Virus record (IMG/VR): IMGVR_UViG_3300010389_000067
Span: 1-32,692 of that record
Source of the DNA: a virus
DNA length: 32,692 nt
Strand: one strand, 5' to 3'
In this document: positions 21,287 to 29,015 of the stretch, in pieces
How the letters are laid out: each line of letters begins with the position of its first letter
Numbering within the stretch: position 1 is the first letter of the stretch
The notes under the pieces: generated by a model
The model's database searches: none
What the model was told of the DNA's origin: nothing
What the model saw: only the letters and a program-made list of their open reading frames with translations
Position numbers and translations under genes: made by a program

Positions 21287-21601
21287 CTATTCAGAATCTT
21301 CATTGTAAATGACCCAACCCTCTGCACCCGTGCCCGAAAGCGTCAGGTATATGTCTGTCTCAAATCGCACAGGGCCGATGTCACCACTGCTGATACTGCT
21401 ATTTGCTGTTGCACCGTCAAGTTTAAGCTCTGGGCCCGCCGTGCCACTGCCTGTGCCATCAAACAATTGCGCGGTTCCTGCATTGGTTGTTACAGTCAAG
21501 CCAAACGCTTTGACATAGCCACCAACGCCTGCCGTCGTAACCTCACCGCTTGATGTCAACACTTTGTATTTGTATGGGCCATACGGTTCTGCATCTGCCA
21601 T
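21287..21601 (-). CDS. Small beta-rich virion protein, 104 aa
   Basis: Gly/Thr/Ser-rich throughout (GVGGYVKAFGLTVTTNAGTA, SSGDIGPVRFETDIYLTLSG), with alternating strands like a jelly-roll or decoration protein; only its opening (PYGPYKYKVLTSSGEVTTAG) is distinct. Similar in character to the 95-aa protein nearby. Probably a capsid or neck surface protein. Confidence 0.55.
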   Translation of the reverse strand: MADAEPYGPYKYKVLTSSGEVTTAGVGGYVKAFGLTVTTNAGTAQLFDGTGSGTAGPELKLDGATANSSISSGDIGPVRFETDIYLTLSGTGAEGWVIYNEDSE

Positions 21602-21602
21602 A

Positions 21603-21872
21603 TCAATCCTCCTGGTTGTACCATCCTATTTTCCGTTTACGTGCATACCACGTTATCAAATCAGCATACCACCGACGCCAAAACCATTCATTGGCCTTGT
21701 ATATCCACACACCACATTCACGCCACACCTGCTTGCTCTCGTGCCAGTGAACAACTACAGTAGGTGTCCACTTATTACTGCCACAGTGTTCACAGTTGCG
21801 CTTGCCGTATTGTGTCGCGTCTATGCCCTTGCCACATCGGTGGCACCTAAACACCCTTAATTTTTTAGCCAT
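21603..21872 (-). CDS. Zinc-ribbon, Trp-rich protein, 89 aa
   Basis: Four-cysteine ribbon C10-x2-C13 and C27-x2-C30 (CHRCG, CEHCG), then a remarkably Trp-rich and basic part (VWRECGVWIYKANEWFWRRW, YADLITWYARKRK) with eight or more Trp in 50 residues. The second half could lie at a membrane surface. It overlaps the methyltransferase gene by 16 bases, so the two are coupled. No family recognised. Confidence 0.6.
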   Translation of the reverse strand: MAKKLRVFRCHRCGKGIDATQYGKRNCEHCGSNKWTPTVVVHWHESKQVWRECGVWIYKANEWFWRRWYADLITWYARKRKIGWYNQED

Positions 21873-22525
21873 AGCACATCAAAACCACAACAGGTGTCTA
21901 ACTGTATGCACGGATACCGCTTTGCCCATTCATCCATCACAGCACGCACATCGGGCCACATCTTATCTCTACTGTTATCAACCACCACCCAACATTCATC
22001 GGCCTTGTGCGCCTCTACAAACTCAAGCTCTGCCTGTAACACTTGACCAGTGTGGTCGCCATCCAAAAATGCAAAGTCAATAGTGGCAATGCCGTTGTCA
22101 TCCATAAACTTTTTTACAGTATCAAGCGCATCCGGTGACTTCTCTACTATCTGATGCACCAACTCTTTAGCATTGCCCACGGCTTTATCCAGTGTGCCGT
22201 AATCATCCATATCGACAGTAACCATACAACCACGCCCATTTGCGCTCAGTGCTGCCGATATTGCCCGTGTGCTTCTGCCCTTATGTGTACCCGTTTCAAG
22301 AACAAAGTTGGGTTGCATCGCTCGAACAAGGCCATATAGCAAGTCTGCGCTGCCCTCGTCCAAACTGGCCATATCAATCATACCATCGAGTGCTTGAGGA
22401 AACAGCGCATCAACCGCCCACATCTTCGTTTTGCCCTGTGGTTGACGCCCCACAATCAGTGGCGTTGTCACCATATCGCCGTGGCTCATTTTCTGCACGG
22501 CCTTTGTATATTCTACCTTTGCCAT
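21857..22525 (-). CDS. SAM-dependent methyltransferase
   Basis: Class I methyltransferase fold (Methyltransf_24-like): motif I VLETGTHKGRST at 75-86, the acidic end of strand two VTVDMD at 102-107, and FAFLDGDH at 151-158. The E-T-G-T-H-x-G-x-S form is typical of enzymes acting on small molecules or sugars (cephalosporin hydroxylase and O-methyltransferase relatives), not of DNA methylases. Together with the glycosyltransferase encoded just upstream it could modify a sugar or a virion protein. Such an enzyme within a packaging-to-tail gene block is uncommon. Substrate unknown. Confidence 0.75.
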   Translation of the reverse strand: MAKVEYTKAVQKMSHGDMVTTPLIVGRQPQGKTKMWAVDALFPQALDGMIDMASLDEGSADLLYGLVRAMQPNFVLETGTHKGRSTRAISAALSANGRGCMVTVDMDDYGTLDKAVGNAKELVHQIVEKSPDALDTVKKFMDDNGIATIDFAFLDGDHTGQVLQAELEFVEAHKADECWVVVDNSRDKMWPDVRAVMDEWAKRYPCIQLDTCCGFDVLWLKN

Positions 22526-22542
22526 TGCCTATCCTTTCTCCC

Positions 22543-23535
22543 CTATACCAAACTCGCCGCCGTTGCCTGGTCTATCTTGTTGTGGTCGCGTCCACCATCT
22601 ACATCTACCAAGTGGACACCATTGGCCGCATTGCCCCCTTTAAGCAATGCGTTTTCTGCAGCCACTCTGAAACCTTTTGTAATCAACGGTGCAAAGCCTA
22701 CGTGGTTGGCAAAGGCGTCAGTATCACAATGTATCTCTATGCCCTTGCATCGCGCCCGATAGCACCACAGCATATCTTCGGTGCCTGTCTTGGGCATCAC
22801 AAAATACGACTTGCCAGCATCATCTTCCTCTTTGAAACTCAGTGTAGGATTTGGCAGCTCGCCCACGTTATGGTCAAGCACTTTGCGCTCTTCTTCGCTT
22901 AAATTATCAATGAGTGCTTGCAACTTAGGAGCAACAGGTCTTTTGCCATCACCATTGCGCAACAATACCTCTGTTTTCCACAACTGCGCGTGTGTACCAC
23001 CACCATCAATCGTAATCAAACCCTTATCCATATCACTCAGCGTCAGGTTGCGGTATGACTCCATATTGTGGAAGTCACGAAAACCTACACCACCACACTC
23101 AGGGCATTCCATCTCGTCAGGAGGTGTCACACCATCGCCAATATTCCATTCGTGTTGGCACGATTCACAATGGTATGCAGTAGCACTCAGCACACCAATC
23201 TGGAACGGGCTTCTGCGCATCGGATAAGGTGCAATGACCACATCCTTGTCGTGTTCGATAAACTTGGGCAACATCTCAGGATGTATCACCGCGTCATCGT
23301 CAAGCCAAAACACGTGGGTATATGGTTTGCCCTTATCTTGACTGTCCACGGCAACTTGGCATACCTGCGTGCGAGCAAAATGCACAAACGTCCTGCCCAC
23401 CACCATAAACTTGAACTTAAGCCCTACCTCTTTCCAATGACTCACACACGCAATATGATTGGCATACACTTCTGAGCTCATCAGATTCGTATAATTCGGC
23501 ATACCGATTAAAACATTTGCGTCCTCTACTTTCAT
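22543..23535 (-). CDS. GT-A-type glycosyltransferase with inserted zinc ribbon
   Basis: 330 residues. It begins with a strand VLIGMPNYTN, then RTFVHFARTQVCQVAV and the metal-binding FWLDDDAVI (Asp79-81) of GT-A glycosyltransferases. After the helix and strand VVIAPYPMRRSPFQIG comes a zinc ribbon (C123-x2-C126, C144-x2-C147 in ECPECGG). The fold then resumes with GLITIDGGGTHAQLW, the acceptor-side GTEDMLWC at 251-258 and a C-terminal CDTDAFANHVG with His278, a usual metal ligand. It probably transfers a sugar to a virion or host molecule. It follows two capsid-linked genes and precedes the SAM methyltransferase. AAAGGAG precedes the ATG, directly after a 13-bp hairpin. Confidence 0.7.
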   Translation of the reverse strand: MKVEDANVLIGMPNYTNLMSSEVYANHIACVSHWKEVGLKFKFMVVGRTFVHFARTQVCQVAVDSQDKGKPYTHVFWLDDDAVIHPEMLPKFIEHDKDVVIAPYPMRRSPFQIGVLSATAYHCESCQHEWNIGDGVTPPDEMECPECGGVGFRDFHNMESYRNLTLSDMDKGLITIDGGGTHAQLWKTEVLLRNGDGKRPVAPKLQALIDNLSEEERKVLDHNVGELPNPTLSFKEEDDAGKSYFVMPKTGTEDMLWCYRARCKGIEIHCDTDAFANHVGFAPLITKGFRVAAENALLKGGNAANGVHLVDVDGGRDHNKIDQATAASLV

Positions 23536-23549
23536 CTTGCCTCTCCTTT

Positions 23550-23582
23550 AATGATGGCAGGGTGTTTAGCCCTGCCATCATT
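23550..23582 (-). repeat. Perfect 13-bp hairpin between capsid and glycosyltransferase genes
   Basis: AATGATGGCAGGG (23582-23570 on the minus strand) pairs without mismatch with 23562-23550 over a 7-nt loop. It ends directly before the AAAGGAG of the glycosyltransferase and has no T-run. It may be an RNase site, a partial attenuator after the highly expressed capsid genes, or a block on the next ribosome site. Confidence 0.6.
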
Positions 23583-23592
23583 CCCTGTTGTC

Positions 23593-24072
23593 TTACGCAC
23601 TGGCAATAGTAAGTTGCACAGTGGCATTTGTAGCATTGGGGCCGTTCTCAAGCGTAAAGCCTACCAAAGCACCTGTATATTCTGGTGCCGTAGTGGTCGT
23701 CTGAACAGCCGCACTAACGTGGCCGATGTTGGTGGCATTGATACTTGACGCCACAACAAGACGACCTGCAGCAATAGATGCAGATGCACGCACATTGGCA
23801 GGGCCATTGATTTGCAAACGCCCCACCTTTGATGTGTTAATGGTCGTTTCAACAACACCAGCAACTGCGGCCGCGATACCTGTGGTGGCATTTACTGCGG
23901 TATCTACCAACTCAACCAAGAAGCCTTGATCGGCGTCTGTGGTCGTATTGGTATATTCCACGACTTTGCCAGGTTCCAAAACGGCACCCTCATCATTCTT
24001 TACGACAATAAAAACCTTATCGGCATATGTTTCAGCCTCATCAAATACCATTCCTGCTTGTGGCATTTTCAT
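23593..24072 (-). CDS. Putative capsid decoration/cement protein, 159 aa
   Basis: Second gene after the major capsid protein. Opening MKMPQAGMVFDEAETYADKV, then KNDEGAVLEPGKVVEYTNTT and strongly Ala/Thr/Val-rich strands (GIAAAVAGVVETTINTSKVG) with VQLTIAS at the end. This composition and place fit DUF2190-like head decoration proteins that stabilise the capsid surface. No strict motif is present. Confidence 0.5.
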   Translation of the reverse strand: MKMPQAGMVFDEAETYADKVFIVVKNDEGAVLEPGKVVEYTNTTTDADQGFLVELVDTAVNATTGIAAAVAGVVETTINTSKVGRLQINGPANVRASASIAAGRLVVASSINATNIGHVSAAVQTTTTAPEYTGALVGFTLENGPNATNATVQLTIASA

Positions 24073-24078
24073 ATCTCC

Positions 24079-24354
24079 TTAAATAATGCAGTCCATCACA
24101 TAATTCCACGTATCCGTATCAGATGTTGTTGATACGATATACACAGAACCTGCTTCAGTATCTGCTGTGCCATTGTTACTGTTCAAGACGACTTGAGCAC
24201 TTTCCTGATCATCCGCATTTGTGCATACAAAATTGACCACGCTTGTCACGTTAAAGTCAATTTCTGTGCCATTGGCGGCCTCACAAGTGCCCGTTAATCG
24301 CGTCACACTGCCAAGATAACTCGTAGAGCTTACGGTGAAATCTCCTGCTGCCAT
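24079..24354 (-). CDS. Small head-module protein, 91 aa
   Basis: Directly follows the major capsid gene. Beta-rich (FTVSSTSYLGSVTRLTGTCE, then EIDFNVTSVVNFVCTNADD) with three cysteines and an acidic C-terminal half. Possibly a second decoration or head-completion protein; it does not match a family I know. Confidence 0.55.
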   Translation of the reverse strand: MAAGDFTVSSTSYLGSVTRLTGTCEAANGTEIDFNVTSVVNFVCTNADDQESAQVVLNSNNGTADTEAGSVYIVSTTSDTDTWNYVMDCII

Positions 24355-24368
24355 TGCGCACCCCCTTT

Positions 24369-25379
24369 TTAGGTTAAGCCGGTGAGCTTACCGGTTTTGT
24401 TGCGCAACTTTGTGCATAAGTTACCCTTGAAGAAGATTTGGCCAATCTTGGCATCTTGGTTGATGGGCTTTTGCAAACCGCTTGGATCCATCTCAAAATT
24501 GCGATCACGATATACCACCAAGTCCACAAAACGTGAACACATCATATACAAAACACCTGTTGTGGTGATATGTGGGTCCCATAACAGTTCACAGTTTTTG
24601 TAATAGACCTTGCCATTGCCCAAGTTGCCAGATGCACCACCGGGGCCACCGTTGTCTTGGATACGGAAGCGAGGGAACAACAACGCCTCATACGCTTCGT
24701 GAACAGCTTGTGTGGTAAAGGCCACATCGGGAACTGCACCACCTTCACGCAAAGAACCTTTGGCAATGTCGTTATAAAGACTGCGCAACTTTGGCACGCC
24801 TGCTGTAGCAACAGAACCGACACTGGTATATACTTTGTTACGCCACACAGTATTCACAGATGAATCGATCTGTGCGTATGACCCTGTAGTAGGATCTGTC
24901 TTGATCATTGCAGGCAAGCCCGTAATGTTCTTGGAGTTATTGCCTGTGCCATCATCTTCGGCAATGTCGGTGCCCACACGGTCAGCAATGCTCATCGCAG
25001 CATTTTCCATACGCTCGCTGAGCATATCCACAAACGCTTCGGGGCCACGGTTGCTGGTCATATCGTCACCACTGATACCAACAGATACGGCATACAGCTT
25101 GGGAGACAAGAACCACCGCGTGCTCATCTGTTGCAATGTCACATTGAATGCTTCTGTGCCACTGTATGATGTCACTGTGCCATTCGATTTGTCCATAATA
25201 CCACCAGACAAACGCTCACCACCTGCAATGATTTTTACGCCACCCATTTCTTGCATCTTGTTCAAAATCACGTTTTGTTCAAACACCGCATCATACAGCT
25301 TGCCAGAGTCCATAAAGTTTTCAATGGTGCTCGTAGCAAGGTCATAATACGTTCTTGTCAAACTGGATTGTCCAGCCAT
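24369..25379 (-). CDS. Major capsid protein
   Basis: 336 residues, with HK97-type coat protein features: a helical N-terminal arm (TYYDLATSTIENFMDSGKLY), the E-loop region with VKIIAGGERLSGGIMDKSNG and FNVTLQQMSTRWFLSPKLYA, the spine helix around ERMENAAMSIADRVGTDIAE, and the P/A-domain segment DVAFTTQAVHEAYEALLFPR. It builds the icosahedral shell. The scaffold gene before it and two small head genes after it give the usual capsid cassette. Identity rests on position and character rather than on a short motif. Confidence 0.8.
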   Translation of the reverse strand: MAGQSSLTRTYYDLATSTIENFMDSGKLYDAVFEQNVILNKMQEMGGVKIIAGGERLSGGIMDKSNGTVTSYSGTEAFNVTLQQMSTRWFLSPKLYAVSVGISGDDMTSNRGPEAFVDMLSERMENAAMSIADRVGTDIAEDDGTGNNSKNITGLPAMIKTDPTTGSYAQIDSSVNTVWRNKVYTSVGSVATAGVPKLRSLYNDIAKGSLREGGAVPDVAFTTQAVHEAYEALLFPRFRIQDNGGPGGASGNLGNGKVYYKNCELLWDPHITTTGVLYMMCSRFVDLVVYRDRNFEMDPSGLQKPINQDAKIGQIFFKGNLCTKLRNKTGKLTGLT

Positions 25380-25401
25380 CTCTCAATTCCTCACTTGGTT
25401 A

Positions 25402-26313
25402 TTACAAGCCAAGATTCTTGCGTGCTTCACTCATTGAGCGCATCAACACATCGCGGATAGAATCATCTTTTTTGCTCTTTCCGCGTAGATTTGGACGAGG
25501 TGTATCGGGTGCCGTGCCTAATGCAGTGGCCGCACCGTTGAGCTTCTTTTGACGTTGTGCTGTCTCTACGCCTGCTGATTTACGACCACGATCTTCGGCA
25601 GCCTTTACCAGCTCATCAAAATGGCTCAACACAAACAAATCTTTGGCAGTGATGGTGCCATATTGCTGTATGCGTTGATTCTCTGCTCTGATACGCTCAA
25701 GGGCACCCTCAGAAATGACGGGCTTGCCATCCTCTATGCGTCCAAACATATCACCAAAATCTTGCACACCACTCTCTACTGCACCACTCAAATACTGCGC
25801 CAAAGACTTCTGCTGTTCCTCTTGCGCTAAATCCTCTTTCGTCACCACGCCCATTGAGCGTAACACTTGCTTGGCTTGCTCGATCTGCTCAGGCGTGTAG
25901 TCGCCATCATCTTCGGGAGCATCAATCTGTTGCTCTTGCAAAGCCGCTTGCACAGCATTTTGCACGGCATCTTCCAAATTCTCTTCAATGGATTTTTGCC
26001 GTTCACGCAATGATTGATTATCCCGTATCTGTGCGCGTACCACACTGGCAAGATCAGGGTTGTTGTCATCTAAAAACTTCAACGCCGTATCAATACCTGG
26101 TGCCCGTTGATCCACGTTGGGCTCTGCCTCGTCTGCAGCATCCTGCACGTTGGCACCCTCGTCTGAATCCGTGTCACCCTGCGCGTCATCGGCCTGACTC
26201 GCATTGCCCAGCATAGTTTCAATCTCACGTTGTGCCCACTCGTTCTGCATTGTTGCCAGATCGGGTGTCTCAACGTCTTGATCGACTTCTGCTGTGGTGG
26301 TTTCATCTGCCAT
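25402..26313 (-). CDS. Capsid scaffolding protein
   Basis: 303 residues with an acidic, disordered N-terminal third (AQGDTDSDEGANVQDAADEA), a coiled-coil centre (QIRDNQSLRERQKSIEENLE) and a basic C-terminal tail (RPNLRGKSKKDDSIR), the usual composition of podovirus scaffolds, whose basic tail binds the coat protein. It lies 22 bp before the major capsid gene. It guides procapsid assembly and is then released. AGGATAGGAGC precedes the ATG. Confidence 0.75.
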   Translation of the reverse strand: MADETTTAEVDQDVETPDLATMQNEWAQREIETMLGNASQADDAQGDTDSDEGANVQDAADEAEPNVDQRAPGIDTALKFLDDNNPDLASVVRAQIRDNQSLRERQKSIEENLEDAVQNAVQAALQEQQIDAPEDDGDYTPEQIEQAKQVLRSMGVVTKEDLAQEEQQKSLAQYLSGAVESGVQDFGDMFGRIEDGKPVISEGALERIRAENQRIQQYGTITAKDLFVLSHFDELVKAAEDRGRKSAGVETAQRQKKLNGAATALGTAPDTPRPNLRGKSKKDDSIRDVLMRSMSEARKNLGL

Positions 26314-26329
26314 ATCGTTGCTCCTATCC

Positions 26330-26752
26330 TTAAATCTTCTTCCATCCCTGTGAGGTTTCTACCTCTACATTGTCATTCTGCCGTGCCTTTATTCTTTCAA
26401 GCCTCCGCACATCTTCAGGCACGTATTGTTTGCCCTTAACAGGTTGAGGCATCAGGTTATTAGCTTTGGGGTCGAAGTCTCTACCACCTCGCACACTATC
26501 ACCTGCCTCTATTACGTTTTTATCTTTGAGAATAGATTGCCACTCTCTGCGCGTGTTCACATCACAATCAAAAGCCTCGTTGTAGTGGGGCTCCCACACT
26601 TGCAAGCCCTTGATGGCCTCAACGGGAAACTGGCGACGCATCACGCGCTGTTCGCAGTATTTGCAGTGCTGTGGGTTGTCGCGCTCATCGCTTGGCACAA
26701 TGAACTCTTTGACATCTCCGCACATCTCGCATTTGTAGTCATAAACTGGCAC
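26330..26752 (-). CDS. FmdB-type zinc-ribbon protein
   Basis: 140 residues from a GTG at 26752, preceded by GGGGG; this start gives MPVYDYKC, the canonical opening of FmdB-family ribbons. Zinc ligands are C8-x2-C11 and C30-x2-C33. The remainder (VNTRREWQSILKDKNVIEAG, then VPEDVRRLERIKARQ) is polar and helical and typical of the longer phage versions that lie beside portal and scaffold genes. Its function in phages is not known; it may be an assembly or transcription factor. The frame stays open to 26842 but two hairpins occupy that stretch. Confidence 0.7.
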   Translation of the reverse strand: MPVYDYKCEMCGDVKEFIVPSDERDNPQHCKYCEQRVMRRQFPVEAIKGLQVWEPHYNEAFDCDVNTRREWQSILKDKNVIEAGDSVRGGRDFDPKANNLMPQPVKGKQYVPEDVRRLERIKARQNDNVEVETSQGWKKI

Positions 26753-26783
26753 TTGACTGCCCCCTATCCTTTGCATATCTTGC

Positions 26784-26851
26784 CAACGCACTGCTCCTGT
26801 CCAGTTGTAGTGCGTTGTAGGCCTGATGGGTGTTGGTAGCACCTGTCAGGC
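26784..26851 (-). repeat. Two hairpins between the 62-aa gene and the FmdB-like gene
   Basis: GCCTGA at 26821-26826 pairs with TCAGGC at 26846-26851, with an inner GGGTG/CACCT stem and a 7-nt loop; the 62-aa gene's stop codon lies in its arm. CAACGCAC at 26784-26791 pairs with 26810-26817 (8 bp). On the plus strand the first is followed by TTTTT, but those bases encode the end of the 62-aa protein. Confidence 0.5.
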
Positions 26852-27034
26852 TTTTTGTTTGTACCTATTCATACTGTCTATTGCTCGCACAACATCCTCA
26901 AAATTTTGAAATACAAATCCAGCAACAGGTATAGTTCGCTCAGTTTCTGGGTCGTAGCTATTACATCTCATATTCAATAGATACTGCCCTCTTTCAACAC
27001 CCTCTAAAACATATCCACCGTATAAAACTCTCAT
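26846..27034 (-). CDS. Small unknown protein, 62 aa
   Basis: MRVLYGGYVLEGVERGQYLL and on: a small alpha/beta protein with an N-terminal beta hairpin, a strand IPVAGFVFQNF and a helix EDVVRAIDSMNRY. It lies 3 bp after the portal gene. No family recognised. Confidence 0.55.
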   Translation of the reverse strand: MRVLYGGYVLEGVERGQYLLNMRCNSYDPETERTIPVAGFVFQNFEDVVRAIDSMNRYKQKA

Positions 27035-27037
27035 TGC

Positions 27038-29014
27038 TTACCTCGCGCTGATCGCATCACGCATTATATCCACTTCACTCGTTGTGGTAGCAGGTGACTG
27101 CGTGGCACCTTGTATGCCCTGTGGTGCTTGCATACCCGCTTGCCCCATCTGCTGTGTCATACCTGCCAACTGCTCAGGAACACCATCAAGACCAATGGCA
27201 GGCCATAAATCCTCTGGGTTGCTGATGTCAAAGCCACGTATCAACAACTGCTCTGCCAATGCAGGCAAGTTTGGTGGTGGCAACTGCATAGCCATTGAGT
27301 ATTCCACAAGACCACTGAATGTTGCCAGCAACTCATTCCACTGCCTACGCTCAACAGCAGTCGTCACAGCACGCCCAGCAACGTCTATCTCAAATCTGAA
27401 AATATCGGGCAACTCATCTCGCCCAAACTCACCTTGCAACTGCCACAGCTTACGCGCACAAGACGTTTGATACACCTCAAATGATTCATCGCGTGCATCT
27501 TCACGCGCCGTTACCTTGCGCTCATTAATCGCCGCCTCTGTTGCCGTCTCTTCATCACTCATACCAGGTTGTGGAGTACCTGCTGACCGATCAAAAGCGT
27601 TGGTAAGGAAACTGCTAAAGTTTATGGCGTCGTTATTGGCTGGTAACAGATCAACAGGCACAACAGGTGCCGCGCCCTGTGCCAACCCCTTTGCAGGAAT
27701 GGCGATATTATCAGGGCCCTCTACTATATCGAGTGCGTCAGACTCATCTACCACGTCAGGGTCAAAAAACACTAAATTTTTGTGCTTGCGTATCGTGCTC
27801 AGAACACTGTCATACATCTCGTTCATAATCGCTTGGGTGTTCTCGGCCCCCGCATTCAACAGGTAAGGCTTACCAAACCAACTACGTGATACGCCCTGAT
27901 TGTATGTCAGCAACTCAGCCGGGTAATCGGTGATATTATCAAATGGCCACCGCCCGTGGCGCATCACCATACCACCATTGTCTTGCTCGGCAACCACACA
28001 CATCAGATTGATACGACGATATGCAGACGTAGCAAACGCACGTGCATATATCTCCCAATAGGTGACAAGACCAAAGTCGTCATCATCACCGCTAACCATA
28101 CTTGGCACTGGTGCATCTTTGGGGCGGCCCGTTGGCTTTACCTCATTACGGGCCTTGCGCATAAACGTCTTATCACTGCGAACCTCTTCAATAGGTTTTG
28201 TCACTTTAAAAGCTATCCACCGCGCATCTTTAAGCCCGTCTTGGCTCATCCAATCCATTGCAAAATCTTCAAAAGGCCAACGAACACCGAATGCACGCCC
28301 ATACTCTTGATCTGTGCGAATAGGCTGCCCGTTCTGGAATGCCTTATGATCTGCAATGTTCTGCTCAAGCGCAGCGATGGCCTCTTCTGTTAAATCATCT
28401 TCCTCCAACACCTCTTGGTGCTTCTCAATATGCCCTGCGTGGTCCTGCTCACGCGTCACCTGCATAAACTGGCCACCCGACAACATCAGCGTTTCAACAT
28501 CGGCATCATCTTCTACAAACTCACTCTCCACGCGCTCAATGCCACCATAGTCCACCACGTCAGGTACAACGCCCAACTTCTTCACGCCAAAGCAAAAATA
28601 CGCATCACGCTGAACACGTCTATCTTGATGCCGTTGCTCAGTCTCAAACCACAAGTCATTGATATAATCACTCGCATCATTCTCCAAGTCCTGTGGAGAC
28701 TCTTCACCTTGCACCAGGTCTTGCTCTTGGCTCTTACCTCGTTTACGCAAACGCGCACGGAACTTGGGATCTTTGGCATTGCTATTTGATACGCTCTGAT
28801 CTATCCACCCAAAAACAAGAGAAGGCTTTGCACGGCTACCCGGATCAAGTGCCAAGTCATCAATAAGCTCCTCACGGTCAGTGTTTGCCCTGTTCTCATA
28901 CATACGGCGCAAGCGGATACCTGCGTCTACATACGGCTTCATAAACTTCTGCGAATACCGTATCTTCCGCAACCACCACTCTGCTCGTAAATTATTATCT
29001 GTTGGGTATGCCAT
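27038..29014 (-). CDS. Portal protein
   Basis: 658 residues, the length of P22-like portal subunits. N-terminal helical part AEWWLRKIRYSQKFMKPYVD; the region VTYWEIYARAFATSAYRRIN and LLTYNQGVSRSWFGKPYLLN precede the long central helix NTQAIMNEMYDSVLSTIRKH found in portals. A helical barrel (TAVERRQWNELLATFSGLVE) and a Gln/Met/Gly-rich C-terminus (MTQQMGQAGMQAPQG) follow. It forms the twelve-part ring through which DNA enters and leaves. It begins one base after terL ends. Confidence 0.8.
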   Translation of the reverse strand: MAYPTDNNLRAEWWLRKIRYSQKFMKPYVDAGIRLRRMYENRANTDREELIDDLALDPGSRAKPSLVFGWIDQSVSNSNAKDPKFRARLRKRGKSQEQDLVQGEESPQDLENDASDYINDLWFETEQRHQDRRVQRDAYFCFGVKKLGVVPDVVDYGGIERVESEFVEDDADVETLMLSGGQFMQVTREQDHAGHIEKHQEVLEEDDLTEEAIAALEQNIADHKAFQNGQPIRTDQEYGRAFGVRWPFEDFAMDWMSQDGLKDARWIAFKVTKPIEEVRSDKTFMRKARNEVKPTGRPKDAPVPSMVSGDDDDFGLVTYWEIYARAFATSAYRRINLMCVVAEQDNGGMVMRHGRWPFDNITDYPAELLTYNQGVSRSWFGKPYLLNAGAENTQAIMNEMYDSVLSTIRKHKNLVFFDPDVVDESDALDIVEGPDNIAIPAKGLAQGAAPVVPVDLLPANNDAINFSSFLTNAFDRSAGTPQPGMSDEETATEAAINERKVTAREDARDESFEVYQTSCARKLWQLQGEFGRDELPDIFRFEIDVAGRAVTTAVERRQWNELLATFSGLVEYSMAMQLPPPNLPALAEQLLIRGFDISNPEDLWPAIGLDGVPEQLAGMTQQMGQAGMQAPQGIQGATQSPATTTSEVDIMRDAISAR

Positions 29015-29015
29015 A

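Noticed and set aside
26821-26856. Plus-strand terminator (hairpin followed by TTTTT)
   Set aside because: No plus-strand genes exist, and the T-run is the complement of Lys codons at the end of the 62-aa gene.
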